In this document: piece after piece, positions 8,427 through 17,563 of the stretch
How the letters are laid out: each line of letters begins with the position of its first letter
Numbering within the stretch: position 1 is the stretch's first letter
NCBI GenBank assembly: GCA_017442855.1
Contig: JAFSPM010000045.1
Location: forward strand, 1-64,000
Direction of reading: 5' to 3'
DNA length: 64,000 bases
Source of the DNA: Bacteroidaceae bacterium
Lineage (GTDB): Bacteria > Bacteroidota > Bacteroidia > Bacteroidales > Bacteroidaceae
Translations under genes and position numbers: made by a program
The notes under the pieces: generated by a model
The model's input: only the letters and a program-made list of their open reading frames with translations
What the model was told of the DNA's origin: nothing
The model's database searches: none

Positions 8427-10001
8427 TTATTTGGCTTCAGATCCAAACTTTGTGTAGGTGATTTCCATCTCGATGGGGTTGTTTAGCTTGCCACCTGTCT
8501 TAGCCGTTCCACCCACCAACCTCGCATAGGTAGGCTTAAGTTCGTGGGAAATGCCCACTACAGTGGTCGTTCCAGAACTATAATAGGAGTCTGAAGTAGT
8601 ATAGGTGTCCACCACAATAGGAATCAAGAGCAACTTGTTTTCTTCCACCCATTTCGCTTCCTTCTCAGCGTCCCATGAGCCACCAGCATCAGATATTGCC
8701 TGTCTCTTCTCACGAATGGTAGTCGTGATGAGGTTCGCTATATTGTTAAACACGTACTTGTTGCTTTCTGTAGCGTTATGAGTTACATAGTATGAGGTGA
8801 TGTCATCAGGCAACGAGTTGGTTTCAAAGAATTGTTTCATATCTTTCTTCCTGATGAGCAGTAGTTTTGATGGTTGGTCCATGCTGACTTCATAAGGACT
8901 GACATCAGGATAGTTCTTCAATGATAGCTTCACGGAGTTAAGGGTGTCCTTGCCCAATTTCTGGTATATCTCGTCATAAGGTACCGTCAGTGCAGTGAAC
9001 ACACCTGCCGGCGACTTGATATAGGTGTTATTAGGGTCGTTGAGCTTTTCCTGCAACTTGTCGGAATAGGTAACCTTGTTGGCCTGAATGACTTCAGGGG
9101 TAGAGCTGAAGATATATTCCACTGCATAGTAGGTAGAGTCGGATCCTGCTACACCTGTTTCATCCGTTATCTTCTTTTTTAAGGCAACGCCTAAAGAATC
9201 AGTTTCGTAGAGGTTGAAGCCCATATAGAGGATGATACGGTTCACATAGATGATGGTACCGTCGCCATAGTCAGTTGTCAGATAATAGCCAGGAATGACA
9301 TGATTGATAAAGCTTTCACTGTCATGGAAATACTCAGGATGTTCTCTGTTTAGCTTCAAAATCTTCGTACCACGCTCCTTATCCATCTGGATGTCGATAA
9401 AGTTCTCAGAAGAGTTCTCAGAGCTACCAGAATAATCGTGAGCTGTATAGGCTGTTGAACCTACCAGATCTTCTTTGTCGTAGTATTTGTCAACGTCAAT
9501 ATTGGTATAACGGTAGAATCTGCCGTGCGATTTTCTGTCAGCCAGCCATTGCCCGTTCAGCTCGTAGGCACTCACTCGACAAGCTGTGACAGAGTCGCCA
9601 AAGAAGCCTTTCGTACTACTGCTATTCTTACTATAGGATATTCTTAAGAAGATGGTTTCGCATTCATCATTTACCAATCTGCCAGTACCTGTTTGGGTAG
9701 CTTCGTCATATTTATATACCTCAGGGAATAAATAATCTTCTGCCGTAGTCATCTCCGAGATGAAGCTGGCATTGTAGTAACCAAATTCTGTATCAGAAAA
9801 TCTGCCGAGGTAGGCAGTTTGAGAACGTGCATATACTGAATCAGCCTTTACGGTTTCGGACATAACTTCAAATTTGGTGGTATAGGTAGCCACCGCATCC
9901 GTTGTTGGCAGGATTTCCCATCCAATTGTTTCTGTCGTATCGTCGCAACTAAAAAATAACAGGAGCGTCAGTAACGCAAAACCTGGAAATTTCAATTTCA
10001 T
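8427..10001 (-). CDS. DUF4270 family lipoprotein
   Basis: About 524 residues. MKLKFPGFALLTLLLFFSC is a lipoprotein signal with a lipobox ending at Cys, followed by DDTTETIGWEILP. The remainder matches the general plan of DUF4270 proteins of Bacteroidetes: a long beta-rich secreted domain with tandem 'Y/F-x-S' strands, no known enzymatic motif. The ORF is open up to 10055 but then would overlap the upstream glycogen synthase gene, so the start at 10001 (alternative ATG 10010) before the signal peptide is preferred. It lies 40 bp after the glycogen/starch synthase gene and is probably cotranscribed with it. This pairing is common in the order; the function is unknown. Confidence 0.82.
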   Translation of the reverse strand: MKLKFPGFALLTLLLFFSCDDTTETIGWEILPTTDAVATYTTKFEVMSETVKADSVYARSQTAYLGRFSDTEFGYYNASFISEMTTAEDYLFPEVYKYDEATQTGTGRLVNDECETIFLRISYSKNSSSTKGFFGDSVTACRVSAYELNGQWLADRKSHGRFYRYTNIDVDKYYDKEDLVGSTAYTAHDYSGSSENSSENFIDIQMDKERGTKILKLNREHPEYFHDSESFINHVIPGYYLTTDYGDGTIIYVNRIILYMGFNLYETDSLGVALKKKITDETGVAGSDSTYYAVEYIFSSTPEVIQANKVTYSDKLQEKLNDPNNTYIKSPAGVFTALTVPYDEIYQKLGKDTLNSVKLSLKNYPDVSPYEVSMDQPSKLLLIRKKDMKQFFETNSLPDDITSYYVTHNATESNKYVFNNIANLITTTIREKRQAISDAGGSWDAEKEAKWVEENKLLLIPIVVDTYTTSDSYYSSGTTTVVGISHELKPTYARLVGGTAKTGGKLNNPIEMEITYTKFGSEAK

Positions 10002-10041
10002 ATAGTTCATCGTTTGTTCAAATATCTCTCTCTTCAGTTCA

Positions 10042-10845
10042 TCAGATAGTATCATAGAAATCGCTTATCGCCTGCATCATGTTCTTCTCCTGATAGGGAA
10101 GGAAAGGCTTACCGCTTTGCTTGGCATAGGCAATCAGTTCAGGATCCACATCAGGCGTTTGCTGTACGATGGCATCTGTGTGATCGATAGCCAACTTGCT
10201 CAGCTTGATATAGTCTATTGGATCTGTCAAAATATCTAAGTCGCTTTTCTCCACGCCCTTCACCATCATTTTCTCTGTAAAGGTTTCATTGAAGGTTTTC
10301 TTAAACCCATCTCCATACAAAGAATACACTATTTTGGAGTCCATGAACGAAGGTTCGTCGCAATAGGTCTTCTTGATATAAAGAGGCACCAATGCAGTGA
10401 AGCAACCGTGAACGTGAATGATGTCCGATCTCCAACGCAGTTTCTTCACTGTTTCCAGTACACCTCTGTCATAGAAGATAAGACGTTCGTCATTGTCTTC
10501 ATACTCGTTGCCTTCCTCGTCAGTCAGCTGAAGTCTGTCCTGGAAATAATCATCGTTGTCGAGAAAATAAACTTGAATGCGAGAAGTCGGAATAGATGCC
10601 ACCTTGATGATAAGCTGATGGTCAGTATCATCAATGATAATGTTAATACCAGAAAGACGAATTACTTCGTGCAACTGATTCCTACGTTCGTTCACTGTAC
10701 CCCATTTAGGCATAAACACCCTGATTTCACGACCGTTCTCTTGAACAGTCTGTGGAAGACTACGGCACGCTTCGGACATTTCAGTCGAAGCAACGAAGGG
10801 AGCAATTTCTTGCGTGATAAATAAAACTCTGTCTGTCTTAGCCAT
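10042..10845 (-). CDS. glycogen/starch synthase, GT5 N-terminal domain only
   Basis: 267 residues beginning MAKTDRVLFITQEIAPFVAS, the start of GT5 glycogen synthases, with IIHVHGCFTALVPLYIKK near residue 140. Only the N-terminal Rossmann domain is present; the C-terminal domain of E. coli GlgA-type enzymes (~480 residues) is absent. Short GT5 proteins of about this size are usual in Bacteroidales and sit next to DUF4270 genes and panC, so this is probably not a truncation. Whether it is catalytically active alone is unclear. A TACCTTTG -7 box is present on the minus strand at 10875-10882. Confidence 0.82.
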   Translation of the reverse strand: MAKTDRVLFITQEIAPFVASTEMSEACRSLPQTVQENGREIRVFMPKWGTVNERRNQLHEVIRLSGINIIIDDTDHQLIIKVASIPTSRIQVYFLDNDDYFQDRLQLTDEEGNEYEDNDERLIFYDRGVLETVKKLRWRSDIIHVHGCFTALVPLYIKKTYCDEPSFMDSKIVYSLYGDGFKKTFNETFTEKMMVKGVEKSDLDILTDPIDYIKLSKLAIDHTDAIVQQTPDVDPELIAYAKQSGKPFLPYQEKNMMQAISDFYDTI

Positions 10846-10914
10846 AAAAAACCTATTCTACTTCTAACAGAATACAAAGGTACAAAAAAAATATGACTTT
10901 CGGAAGATTTTTAC

Positions 10915-10952
10915 AAAAAATGGCACACTGAGGGTTTCAGTGCGCCATTTTT
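10915..10952 (-). terminator. terminator after the NfnAB-like gene
   Basis: Left arm 10915-10931 (AAAAAATGGCACACTGA) pairs with 10937-10952 (TCAGTGCGCCATTTTT) with one G-U pair; A-rich on one side and T-rich on the other, so it can work in both directions. It lies 27 bp past the stop of the minus-strand gene. Confidence 0.8.
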
Positions 10953-10978
10953 AAACACTTATTAATATTCGCTTTAGG

Positions 10979-13267
10979 TTATTTTTGAAAACTCTTGTGC
11001 ATAGCTGCTGCTGCTTTTCTGCCATCACCCATAGCCAGAATCACAGTAGCACCACCACGAACAATGTCACCACCGGCAAACAGGGTAGGGATAGATGACT
11101 GCATGTCGTCGTTCACCACGATGGTGCCCTTGCGGCCTAACTCCAGACCTTCTACCGAACGAGGAACGATTGGGTTAGGAGATACACCTACAGCTACGAT
11201 TACCAGATCGGCATCCAAGGTCTCGGTGGCACCAGGTATTGGTTCCGGACTTCTTCTGCCGGAAGCATCTGGCTCGCCCAACTGCATCTTCTGCAGTACT
11301 ACCTGCTTCACCTTGCCTTGCTCGTCGGCAATGTATTCCAAAGGGTTGTGCAAGGTCAGGAACTGCACACCTTCTTCCTTGGCATGCTTTACCTCTTCCT
11401 TACGGGCAGGCATCTCGTTCTCAGAACGGCGATAAACGATGGTAGCACTGTCGGCACCCAAACGAAGTGCCGTACGAACAGAGTCCATTGCGGTGTTACC
11501 ACCACCTACCACAACTACGTTCTTGCCGAATGGTACAGGGGTATCGGTATCTTCACTGGCTGCATCCATCAGGTTCACGCGTGTCAGGAATTCGTTAGAA
11601 GACAATACGTTGATCAGGTTCTCACCTGGAATATGCATAAAGTTAGGCAAACCGGCACCGCTGGCTACATAGATGCCCTGGAAGCCTTCTGCCTCCAACT
11701 GCTTGGTACTGATGGTCTTGCCAATGATGCAGTCTTTCACAAACTTCACACCCATCTTACCCAGGTTCTCGATTTCCACATCCACAATCTTGTTAGGAAG
11801 ACGGAACTCTGGAATACCATATTTCAGCACACCACCAATCTCGTGCAATGCCTCGAATACGGTTACGTCATAGCCCAACTTAGCCATATCGCCGGCGAAT
11901 GAGAGGCCTGAAGGACCAGAACCCACAACGGCAATCTTGATGCCGTTCTTTTCAGCTACCTCAGGAGTGGCTAACTGGCCGCTCTCGCGCTCATAATCAG
12001 CGGCAAAGCGCTCCAAGTAACCAATAGCTACTGCCTCGCCCTTGGTCTTGAGGTGGATACAGTGTGATTCGCATTGCTTCTCCTGTGGACAAACACGACC
12101 GCAAACAGCAGGCAAAGCACTGGTTTCACGTAAGGTACGAGCAGCCTCCAGGAAGTTGCCACGTTCAATGTTCTTTACGAAGCGAGGAATGTTGATGTTA
12201 ACAGGACAACCCTCTACGCAACCAGGGTTAGGGCAGTCCAAGCAACGCTTAGCCTCCACCAGTGCCTGCTCTTTCGTCAGACCTTGGTTCACCTCTTCCT
12301 TACGGGCATGTGCACGGTAGGTAGGATCCAGCTCGTTCATCTTTACGCGAGGAATCGCCATGCGCTCTTTTGGTTTCATGCTGGCTCTCAGCTCTACACG
12401 CCAAGCAGCATCACGACTTTTCTCGTCAGCTTCTGCCTTTTGTTGCTGAGCAGCTTCATATTTCTCTAATTCAGCGCGTTCCTCAGGTTTGTAAGCTCCC
12501 ATGCGCTTCATCATCTCGTCGAAATCTACCTTATGACCATCGAACTCAGGACCGTCCACGCACACAAACTTGGTCTGTCCGTCAATCGTTACACGACAAG
12601 CACCACACATACCAGTGCCGTCCACCATAATCGTATTGAGCGATACATCGGTAGGTATCTCATATTTCTTGGTCAGCAAGCACACAAACTTCATCATGAT
12701 GGCAGGACCAATGGCGAAGCACTTGTCCACCTTCTCACGCTTGATCACACCCTCGATGCCCTCGGTTACCAAACCCTTGTTGCCGTATGAGCCATCATCG
12801 GTCATGATAATCACTTCGTCAGAGCTGGCCCTCATCTCTTTCTCCATAATGATGAGGTCTTTGCTACGACCAGCCAATACGGTAATCACCTTATTGCCAG
12901 CTGCCTTCAGTGCCTGAACGATTGGAAGCATAGGAGCTACACCTACACCACCACCAGCACAAACCACCGTACCGAACTTCTCGATGTGGGTGGGCTGACC
13001 TAACGGACCTACGATGTCAGTGATGTACTCTCCAACTTTCAGATCACAGAGCTTTGAAGATGAGAGTCCTACTTTCTGTACAACCAGTGTGATAGTACCT
13101 GCTTTCGTGTCTGCCTCAGCAATGGTCAGTGGAATACGTTCACCCTTCTCACCGATTCTGATAATCACGAAATGGCCAGCCTTGCGGGACTGTGCGATAA
13201 GAGGTGCTTCAACAACAATCTTGAATACCTTTTCGGAGTATTGCTCCTTGTTAACGATTTTGTTCAT
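10979..13267 (-). CDS. fused NfnA/NfnB-like flavoprotein (ferredoxin-NADP reductase subunit + glutamate synthase small-subunit-like)
   Basis: About 762 residues. Residues 1-~260 are a ferredoxin-NADP reductase-like module with FAD/NAD motifs (AGHFVIIRIGEKGERIPLTI; VVCAGGGVGVAPMLPIVQAL) and a [2Fe-2S] cysteine set (MCGACR ... FVCVDGPEFDG). The second half is a GltD-like module with [4Fe-4S] cysteines (CLDCPNPGCVEGCPVNI; CGRVCPQEKQCESHC), an FAD loop (VVGSGPSGLSFAGDMA) and an NADPH loop (VVVGGGNTAMDSVRTALRLG). In anaerobes the split pair forms NfnAB, which couples NADH, NADPH and ferredoxin; fused versions are common in Bacteroidales. The frame is open to 13327 but conserved sequence starts at MNKIVNKEQYS (13267). 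A TATCTTTG box lies at 13325-13332 on the minus strand. Confidence 0.88.
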   Translation of the reverse strand: MNKIVNKEQYSEKVFKIVVEAPLIAQSRKAGHFVIIRIGEKGERIPLTIAEADTKAGTITLVVQKVGLSSSKLCDLKVGEYITDIVGPLGQPTHIEKFGTVVCAGGGVGVAPMLPIVQALKAAGNKVITVLAGRSKDLIIMEKEMRASSDEVIIMTDDGSYGNKGLVTEGIEGVIKREKVDKCFAIGPAIMMKFVCLLTKKYEIPTDVSLNTIMVDGTGMCGACRVTIDGQTKFVCVDGPEFDGHKVDFDEMMKRMGAYKPEERAELEKYEAAQQQKAEADEKSRDAAWRVELRASMKPKERMAIPRVKMNELDPTYRAHARKEEVNQGLTKEQALVEAKRCLDCPNPGCVEGCPVNINIPRFVKNIERGNFLEAARTLRETSALPAVCGRVCPQEKQCESHCIHLKTKGEAVAIGYLERFAADYERESGQLATPEVAEKNGIKIAVVGSGPSGLSFAGDMAKLGYDVTVFEALHEIGGVLKYGIPEFRLPNKIVDVEIENLGKMGVKFVKDCIIGKTISTKQLEAEGFQGIYVASGAGLPNFMHIPGENLINVLSSNEFLTRVNLMDAASEDTDTPVPFGKNVVVVGGGNTAMDSVRTALRLGADSATIVYRRSENEMPARKEEVKHAKEEGVQFLTLHNPLEYIADEQGKVKQVVLQKMQLGEPDASGRRSPEPIPGATETLDADLVIVAVGVSPNPIVPRSVEGLELGRKGTIVVNDDMQSSIPTLFAGGDIVRGGATVILAMGDGRKAAAAMHKSFQK

Positions 13268-13403
13268 TTCCTTTATAAATTGGTCGTTATAATTACTGTT
13301 TACTATCTTTTTGAAAGAATGGTGCAAAGATACTGCTATTATTTGACATAATAAAACAATATTCTAATTATTTTGCTTGTCCTCCCTTAAGTTTGTTAAA
13401 AAT

Positions 13404-13456
13404 CCCCTCTACGTGTTAGTGAGGGGGCATAATTAAGGGGGCGTGTGTGCCCCCTT
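13404..13456 (-). terminator. two hairpins downstream of serS
   Basis: Reading the minus strand, AAGGGGGC/GCCCCCTT (13435-13456, 8-bp stem) comes first, then CCCCTC/GAGGGG (13404-13426) followed by ATTTTT. The second has the usual terminator form. The GC-rich arms resemble the short repeat seen near 23480. Confidence 0.6.
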
Positions 13457-13481
13457 ATTATATATATGGTGTAATTACCAG

Positions 13482-14798
13482 TTAGTCGATGTACTCGAAA
13501 CCAGTATAAGGCACCAGGGCCTTTGGCATGCGGATGCCCTTTTCTGTCTGGTTGTTCTCCAGCAAAGCAGCCACGATGCGAGGCAATGCCAAAGCAGAAC
13601 CGTTCAGTGTGTGACAAAGCTCCACCTTCTTGTCGGCTGTGCGATAGCGGCACTTTAGGCGGTTGGCCTGATAAGTGTCGAAGTTTGATACAGAGCTCAC
13701 TTCCAACCAACGCTGTTGTGCTTCTGAATACACCTCGAAGTCATAGCAGATGGCAGCTGTGAAACTCATGTCGCCACCACAAAGGCGCAAGATACGATAG
13801 GGCAGTTCCAGTTTTTGCAGCAGACCTTCCACATGATCCAGCATCTCCTGATGACTCTCTTTGGAATGCTCGGGCTTGTCGATGCGCACCAGCTCCACCT
13901 TAGAAAACTCGTGCAGACGATTCAATCCACGAACATCCTTGCCATAGCTACCGGCCTCACGACGGAAGCACTCGGTATAAGCGCAGTTCTTGATAGGCAG
14001 GTCCTTCTCATCCAGAATCACATCACGATAGATATTGGTTACTGGCACCTCAGCTGTTGGAATCAGGTAGAAGTTATCCACTTGGCAGTGATACATCTGG
14101 CCTTCCTTATCAGGTAACTGACCGGTACCATAGCCAGAATCCTCATTCACCACCGTAGGAGGCTGAATCTCACGATAGCCGCTCTTACCAGCTTCGTCGA
14201 GGAAGAAGTTAATCAAAGCACGTTGCAAACGGGCACCCTTGCCTTTATATACAGGGAAGCCAGCTCCTGTAATCTTCACACCTAAGTCAAAGTCAATTAA
14301 ATCGTACTTCTTCGCCAGTTCCCAGTGAGGAAGAGGGTTTGTGATGCCCAGAGAGGGGTTAACGTTCCAGTTGCCTACTGTGTCACCGTCAGTGCACTCC
14401 TTCAGGTTGCTCTTTACTACCAGGTTGTCCTCTGCTGCCGCACCTTCAGGTACCAAGTCATAAGGAATGTTGGGGATGGTGTAGAGCAGTTGTTTCAAGT
14501 CATCGGCAGCTTGGTCCATTTCAGTTTGCAAGGTCTTATTGGTTTCCTTCAACTCAGCCACACGAGCCTTGGCTGCTTCAGCTTCGTCTTTCTTGCCTTC
14601 TTTCATCAGCATACCAATACTCTTTGAGAGTTTGTTTGCCTCAGCTAAGTTGTTGTCCAGTACGGTCTGCGTCTTTCTGCGCACATCGTTTTTCTCCAAA
14701 ACCTTCTCAATGGTTTCCTTCGCATTGTTGAAATGCTTCTTCTGCAATCCTTTGATCACCTTCTCGGTATCTTCAGTGATTTGTTTAATGGTAAGCAT
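13482..14798 (-). CDS. serS: seryl-tRNA synthetase
   Basis: 438 residues. The N-terminal long coiled-coil arm (about 1-110) binds the tRNA variable arm. The class II catalytic domain has motif 2 (TECFRREAGSYGKDVRGLNR) and motif 3 (NGSALALPRIVAALLENNQ). It charges tRNA-Ser and tRNA-Sec with serine in the cytosol. Length and motifs are complete. It lies 95 bp downstream of rpmA on the same strand with a hairpin between them. Confidence 0.97.
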   Translation of the reverse strand: MLTIKQITEDTEKVIKGLQKKHFNNAKETIEKVLEKNDVRRKTQTVLDNNLAEANKLSKSIGMLMKEGKKDEAEAAKARVAELKETNKTLQTEMDQAADDLKQLLYTIPNIPYDLVPEGAAAEDNLVVKSNLKECTDGDTVGNWNVNPSLGITNPLPHWELAKKYDLIDFDLGVKITGAGFPVYKGKGARLQRALINFFLDEAGKSGYREIQPPTVVNEDSGYGTGQLPDKEGQMYHCQVDNFYLIPTAEVPVTNIYRDVILDEKDLPIKNCAYTECFRREAGSYGKDVRGLNRLHEFSKVELVRIDKPEHSKESHQEMLDHVEGLLQKLELPYRILRLCGGDMSFTAAICYDFEVYSEAQQRWLEVSSVSNFDTYQANRLKCRYRTADKKVELCHTLNGSALALPRIVAALLENNQTEKGIRMPKALVPYTGFEYID

Positions 14799-14836
14799 AG
14801 CCTATACTTGTTGTTGATTGTTTGTTTTTTATAAGA

Positions 14837-14867
14837 AAGGGATGCAACTTTTCCAATCGCATCCCTT
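14837..14867 (-). terminator. hairpin between rpmA and serS
   Basis: AAGGGATGC (14837-14845) pairs perfectly with GCATCCCTT (14859-14867). On the minus strand it is followed by TTCTTAT, so T-tract support is weak; it could be a partial terminator or processing site. Confidence 0.5.
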
Positions 14868-14893
14868 CCGTTTATTCATAAACCGTTTCGCTG

Positions 14894-15166
14894 TTATGCC
14901 TCTGCTACTACCTCAGTTGGGATAACGTTTACAAAGCGCTTGTCTTCACGCTTAACCTGGAACTGAACAGTTCCGTCAACCAATGCATACAGCGTGTGGT
15001 CACTGCCCATACCGATGTTCTTACCAGGATGGAACTGAGTACCTCTCTGACGAACGATGATGTTACCAGCCTTGCAAGTCTGGCCACCGAACAACTTAAC
15101 GCCTAATCGTTTGCTATGTGATTCGCGTCCGTTCTTAGAACTACTAACACCTTTTTTATGTGCCAT
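14894..15166 (-). CDS. rpmA: 50S ribosomal protein L27
   Basis: 90 residues: [20 protein letters not shown] then LGVKLFGGQ and [20 protein letters not shown], all diagnostic for bL27. It reaches the peptidyl-transferase centre with its N-terminus. No N-terminal leader that would need cleavage (as in Firmicutes) is present. It follows rplU by 21 bp in the usual rplU-rpmA operon. Confidence 0.98.
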   Translation of the reverse strand: MAHKKGVSSSKNGRESHSKRLGVKLFGGQTCKAGNIIVRQRGTQFHPGKNIGMGSDHTLYALVDGTVQFQVKREDKRFVNVIPTEVVAEA

Positions 15167-15187
15167 ATCTTTTCTACTTTTTAATGT

Positions 15188-15505
15188 TTATGCAATAACT
15201 TCTTTAATCACGATTTCGGTAAACTGCTCACGGTGACCGTTTAACTTGCGCAACCCTTTTCTTCTCTTCTTATGGAAGACCAGTACCTTGTCGCCCTTTA
15301 CCATCTTAGATTTTACCTCAGCCACAACCTTAGCGCCTTCTACCACAGGAGTACCCACGGTGATTGCACCCTCGTTGTCAACCAATAATACTCTGTCAAA
15401 CTCCACTGCATCACCAGCTTCCACATCGTGCAGCAGATTAACGAACATCTTCTTGCCTGCTTCAACTCTATACTGCAGACCTTTGATTTCTACAATTGCG
15501 TACAT
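15188..15505 (-). CDS. rplU: 50S ribosomal protein L21
   Basis: 105 residues starting [20 protein letters not shown], with [20 protein letters not shown] near the end (the usual KRRK-x-Y-x-RK-x-GHRQ block of bL21). It binds 23S rRNA in the large subunit. First gene of the rplU-rpmA operon on the minus strand, preceded by a structured leader. Confidence 0.97.
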   Translation of the reverse strand: MYAIVEIKGLQYRVEAGKKMFVNLLHDVEAGDAVEFDRVLLVDNEGAITVGTPVVEGAKVVAEVKSKMVKGDKVLVFHKKRRKGLRKLNGHREQFTEIVIKEVIA

Positions 15506-15528
15506 TTATTATAATTGTAAAAGTTAGC

Positions 15529-15600
15529 TCCGTCGGGTGGTTGGCCATCTTTGCCAATCTCTTAGTCGAACCCGAGGCGGAATAATCGGCTGCAAAATTA
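15529..15600 (-). promoter_or_regulatory. rplU promoter and structured leader
   Basis: On the minus strand TAATTTTG (15593-15600) with CTTG 20 nt upstream (15621-15624) forms a plausible promoter, giving an ~80-nt leader. The leader can fold: outer CGGGT/ACCCG (15570-15574 with 15534-15538, extended by CCG/CGG) and inner TTGGC/GCCAA (15541-15545 with 15553-15557). A folded leader before rplU suggests feedback control by a ribosomal protein; that is inference. Confidence 0.45.
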
Positions 15601-15642
15601 CAACAATTAATCTAAACTGCCAAGCTTTCACCAAACTTTTTC

Positions 15643-17220
15643 TTAGGTAATTTGATATAAGAACCACATTGCCACGCTTCCCAACATAGTGCTGATTGGA
15701 ACCATCAGAATAGCCAGTAGAATAGAGTATCCCCCCATATAAAATATGGTGCGTTTGATGGCATTACCCCATGAAAGGTTGAAAAACTGCTTCAAATCCC
15801 ATGTAAGTAACAATACTGAAAAACTTGAATAGAAGCTTGCGTTGAAATTAGGTATTTGTGAAAATAGTAGTGAGAGCAGTTGCAGCCAGAGCATTTGCGA
15901 GCCTAGAAAGGTGAACAGTATGATATATTCGGCTATGTTGGTCTGTTGAGCCACACGAGTTGATCTGAAGCTACCAAGGGCACAGAACACCATGGCTGGT
16001 ATGAACAAAATAATAATGACGGCGTTGTTCATATTCATAAAGTCCTTAATCATGCCCATCAAAGAGTAGAGTATTGTCCCCTCGTGGTAGTATTTTTCTT
16101 CAAACTTTTCTACTACAGCTATATTTTGGGCGGCTATTCGAGCTCCCCATCCAAAGATGCCTTTTACATCTTTTACGTTCTCACTCAGTACCTCAGATAG
16201 TTTCACACTATCATCTTTCATCATGGCAGACATTATTTGGCGCATCACCAAAATACTGTCTTCTTTGCTCAAAAATCGGGTAGCACCTTGCCTCCTCATT
16301 ATGCTATCGGCCATTTCCAGACTTTTGACAGTATTCTGCTCTCGCCTGATGCTCAACGCCTCCCTTGCCAGTTTGTTTATTTCAAATAGCTGAGACACAA
16401 TGTCGGTATTAGCAGAGTCTGCCGAAAGATTCTGGCTGATAGTGGGAATGTCTTCTAATCTCACTTCTTCTTTCTTTACAAACGATGCAGGATCCAGTAA
16501 ATGGGCTGCTATCAGGTAGATAGTGGCCAGCACGAAAAGAGTCTGGAAGGGTTTGTGGTAGTCCTTCCGCTTTCCTGCCAAATAGTCACGCACCATATAG
16601 CCTGGTCGCCAGAACATTTCAAGGAAATTGCGCAAAAAACCATGCTCAATGTTAATGGCTTCCGAGAGTATGTTTTTAAATAAATCTTTGATGTCAAATC
16701 GTGGCGTTTTGTGGGTTTGTCCACAAGTAGGGCAGAAATTGCCTTCGTAAGATTCGCCACAATTTTTACACACGTGAAGTTGCTGACTGTGTTTGGGCTT
16801 GTGAGAGAAACCTTTGATTTGTTTGAAATGCACCCATCGAGTGTATTTCATGACTTGCCGACCCACCCAACCTAAGTGTCTATATGGATAAGACTGACCA
16901 AGTAGAGGAAGTAACTTCAAATTGATCAATAGCTTACGATAGGGCAGTGGTTTAAAATCCTCTTCCTGTGTGGTGCCGTCCAGCAATCCGCAAAAATCTA
17001 TTTTAGCTTGATTGGCAGCTTGTTGTGCCTCAACAGTGTTACCTATCATCAAAGCATAGCATTTATAACCCTTCAGCTCCTTCAGTCTTTTTTTGATGCT
17101 TTGGGCATTATTCTGTATATCAATTACCTTCGCACCAGTGGCGCAAATATCTTCCTTGACAGCTGATAGTTCAGGACTGCTCATCTTTTCGTCAAACAGA
17201 TAGTACAGGTAATCTTTCAT
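15643..17220 (-). CDS. DUF3667 family membrane protein with zinc-ribbon
   Basis: About 525 residues from MKDYLYYLF. A zinc-ribbon CKNCG...FCPTCGQ at residues 151-166 is followed by a conserved block (NIEHGFLRNFLEMFWRPGYM, then RDYLAGKRKDYHKPF) characteristic of DUF3667. Several hydrophobic segments follow: about 230, and a C-terminal cluster from about 390 to the end. The N-terminal 90 residues are an extra soluble region. An inner-membrane protein of unknown function. The ORF continues to 17292, but the first 24 codons look non-conserved and Lys/Asn-rich, so the internal ATG is preferred. Confidence 0.75.
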   Translation of the reverse strand: MKDYLYYLFDEKMSSPELSAVKEDICATGAKVIDIQNNAQSIKKRLKELKGYKCYALMIGNTVEAQQAANQAKIDFCGLLDGTTQEEDFKPLPYRKLLINLKLLPLLGQSYPYRHLGWVGRQVMKYTRWVHFKQIKGFSHKPKHSQQLHVCKNCGESYEGNFCPTCGQTHKTPRFDIKDLFKNILSEAINIEHGFLRNFLEMFWRPGYMVRDYLAGKRKDYHKPFQTLFVLATIYLIAAHLLDPASFVKKEEVRLEDIPTISQNLSADSANTDIVSQLFEINKLAREALSIRREQNTVKSLEMADSIMRRQGATRFLSKEDSILVMRQIMSAMMKDDSVKLSEVLSENVKDVKGIFGWGARIAAQNIAVVEKFEEKYYHEGTILYSLMGMIKDFMNMNNAVIIILFIPAMVFCALGSFRSTRVAQQTNIAEYIILFTFLGSQMLWLQLLSLLFSQIPNFNASFYSSFSVLLLTWDLKQFFNLSWGNAIKRTIFYMGGYSILLAILMVPISTMLGSVAMWFLYQIT

Positions 17221-17313
17221 GCTATTTACTTCCCTTTTTTGCTTTGAAACGTCAAATTTCGTAATATTTTTTTGATTTTGCAATTTATACAAAAAAAATA
17301 AGAAAATATTCAG

Positions 17314-17401
17314 CTTCCGCTAAAGCGTCCGTTTAATTTCCATAAAGCACCCGTTTACTTCCGCTAAACCATCTGCTTACTTCTTCTAAGCACTGCATCA
17401 G
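17314..17401. repeat. four tandem 22-bp degenerate units
   Basis: Units of exactly 22 bp at 17314-17335, 17336-17357, 17358-17379 and 17380-17401. They share CTTCCGCTAAAGC-like starts and CCGTTTA-like ends (third unit CTTCCGCTAAACC...GCTTA; fourth is most diverged). They lie in the divergent gap between the DUF3667 gene and the LytS-like kinase. Confidence 0.65.
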
Positions 17402-17563
17402 CTATCGTTTAATCCCTTTATAAGCAATAGATATATTTTACATAATAGTGTCATTTATTCGTTCGTCATTATTTGTTTTTTTTTCGTTTTAAGGTGAAGA
17501 ACTTTTTATGGTGTTTATTTTTTTGTTAATTTGCCTAACAAGAACGATTACAAACTAGATAAA

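Noticed and set aside
10042..10845. Truncated glycogen synthase pseudogene
   Set aside because: The short GT5-only form next to a DUF4270 gene is the normal state in Bacteroidales, with an intact start and stop.
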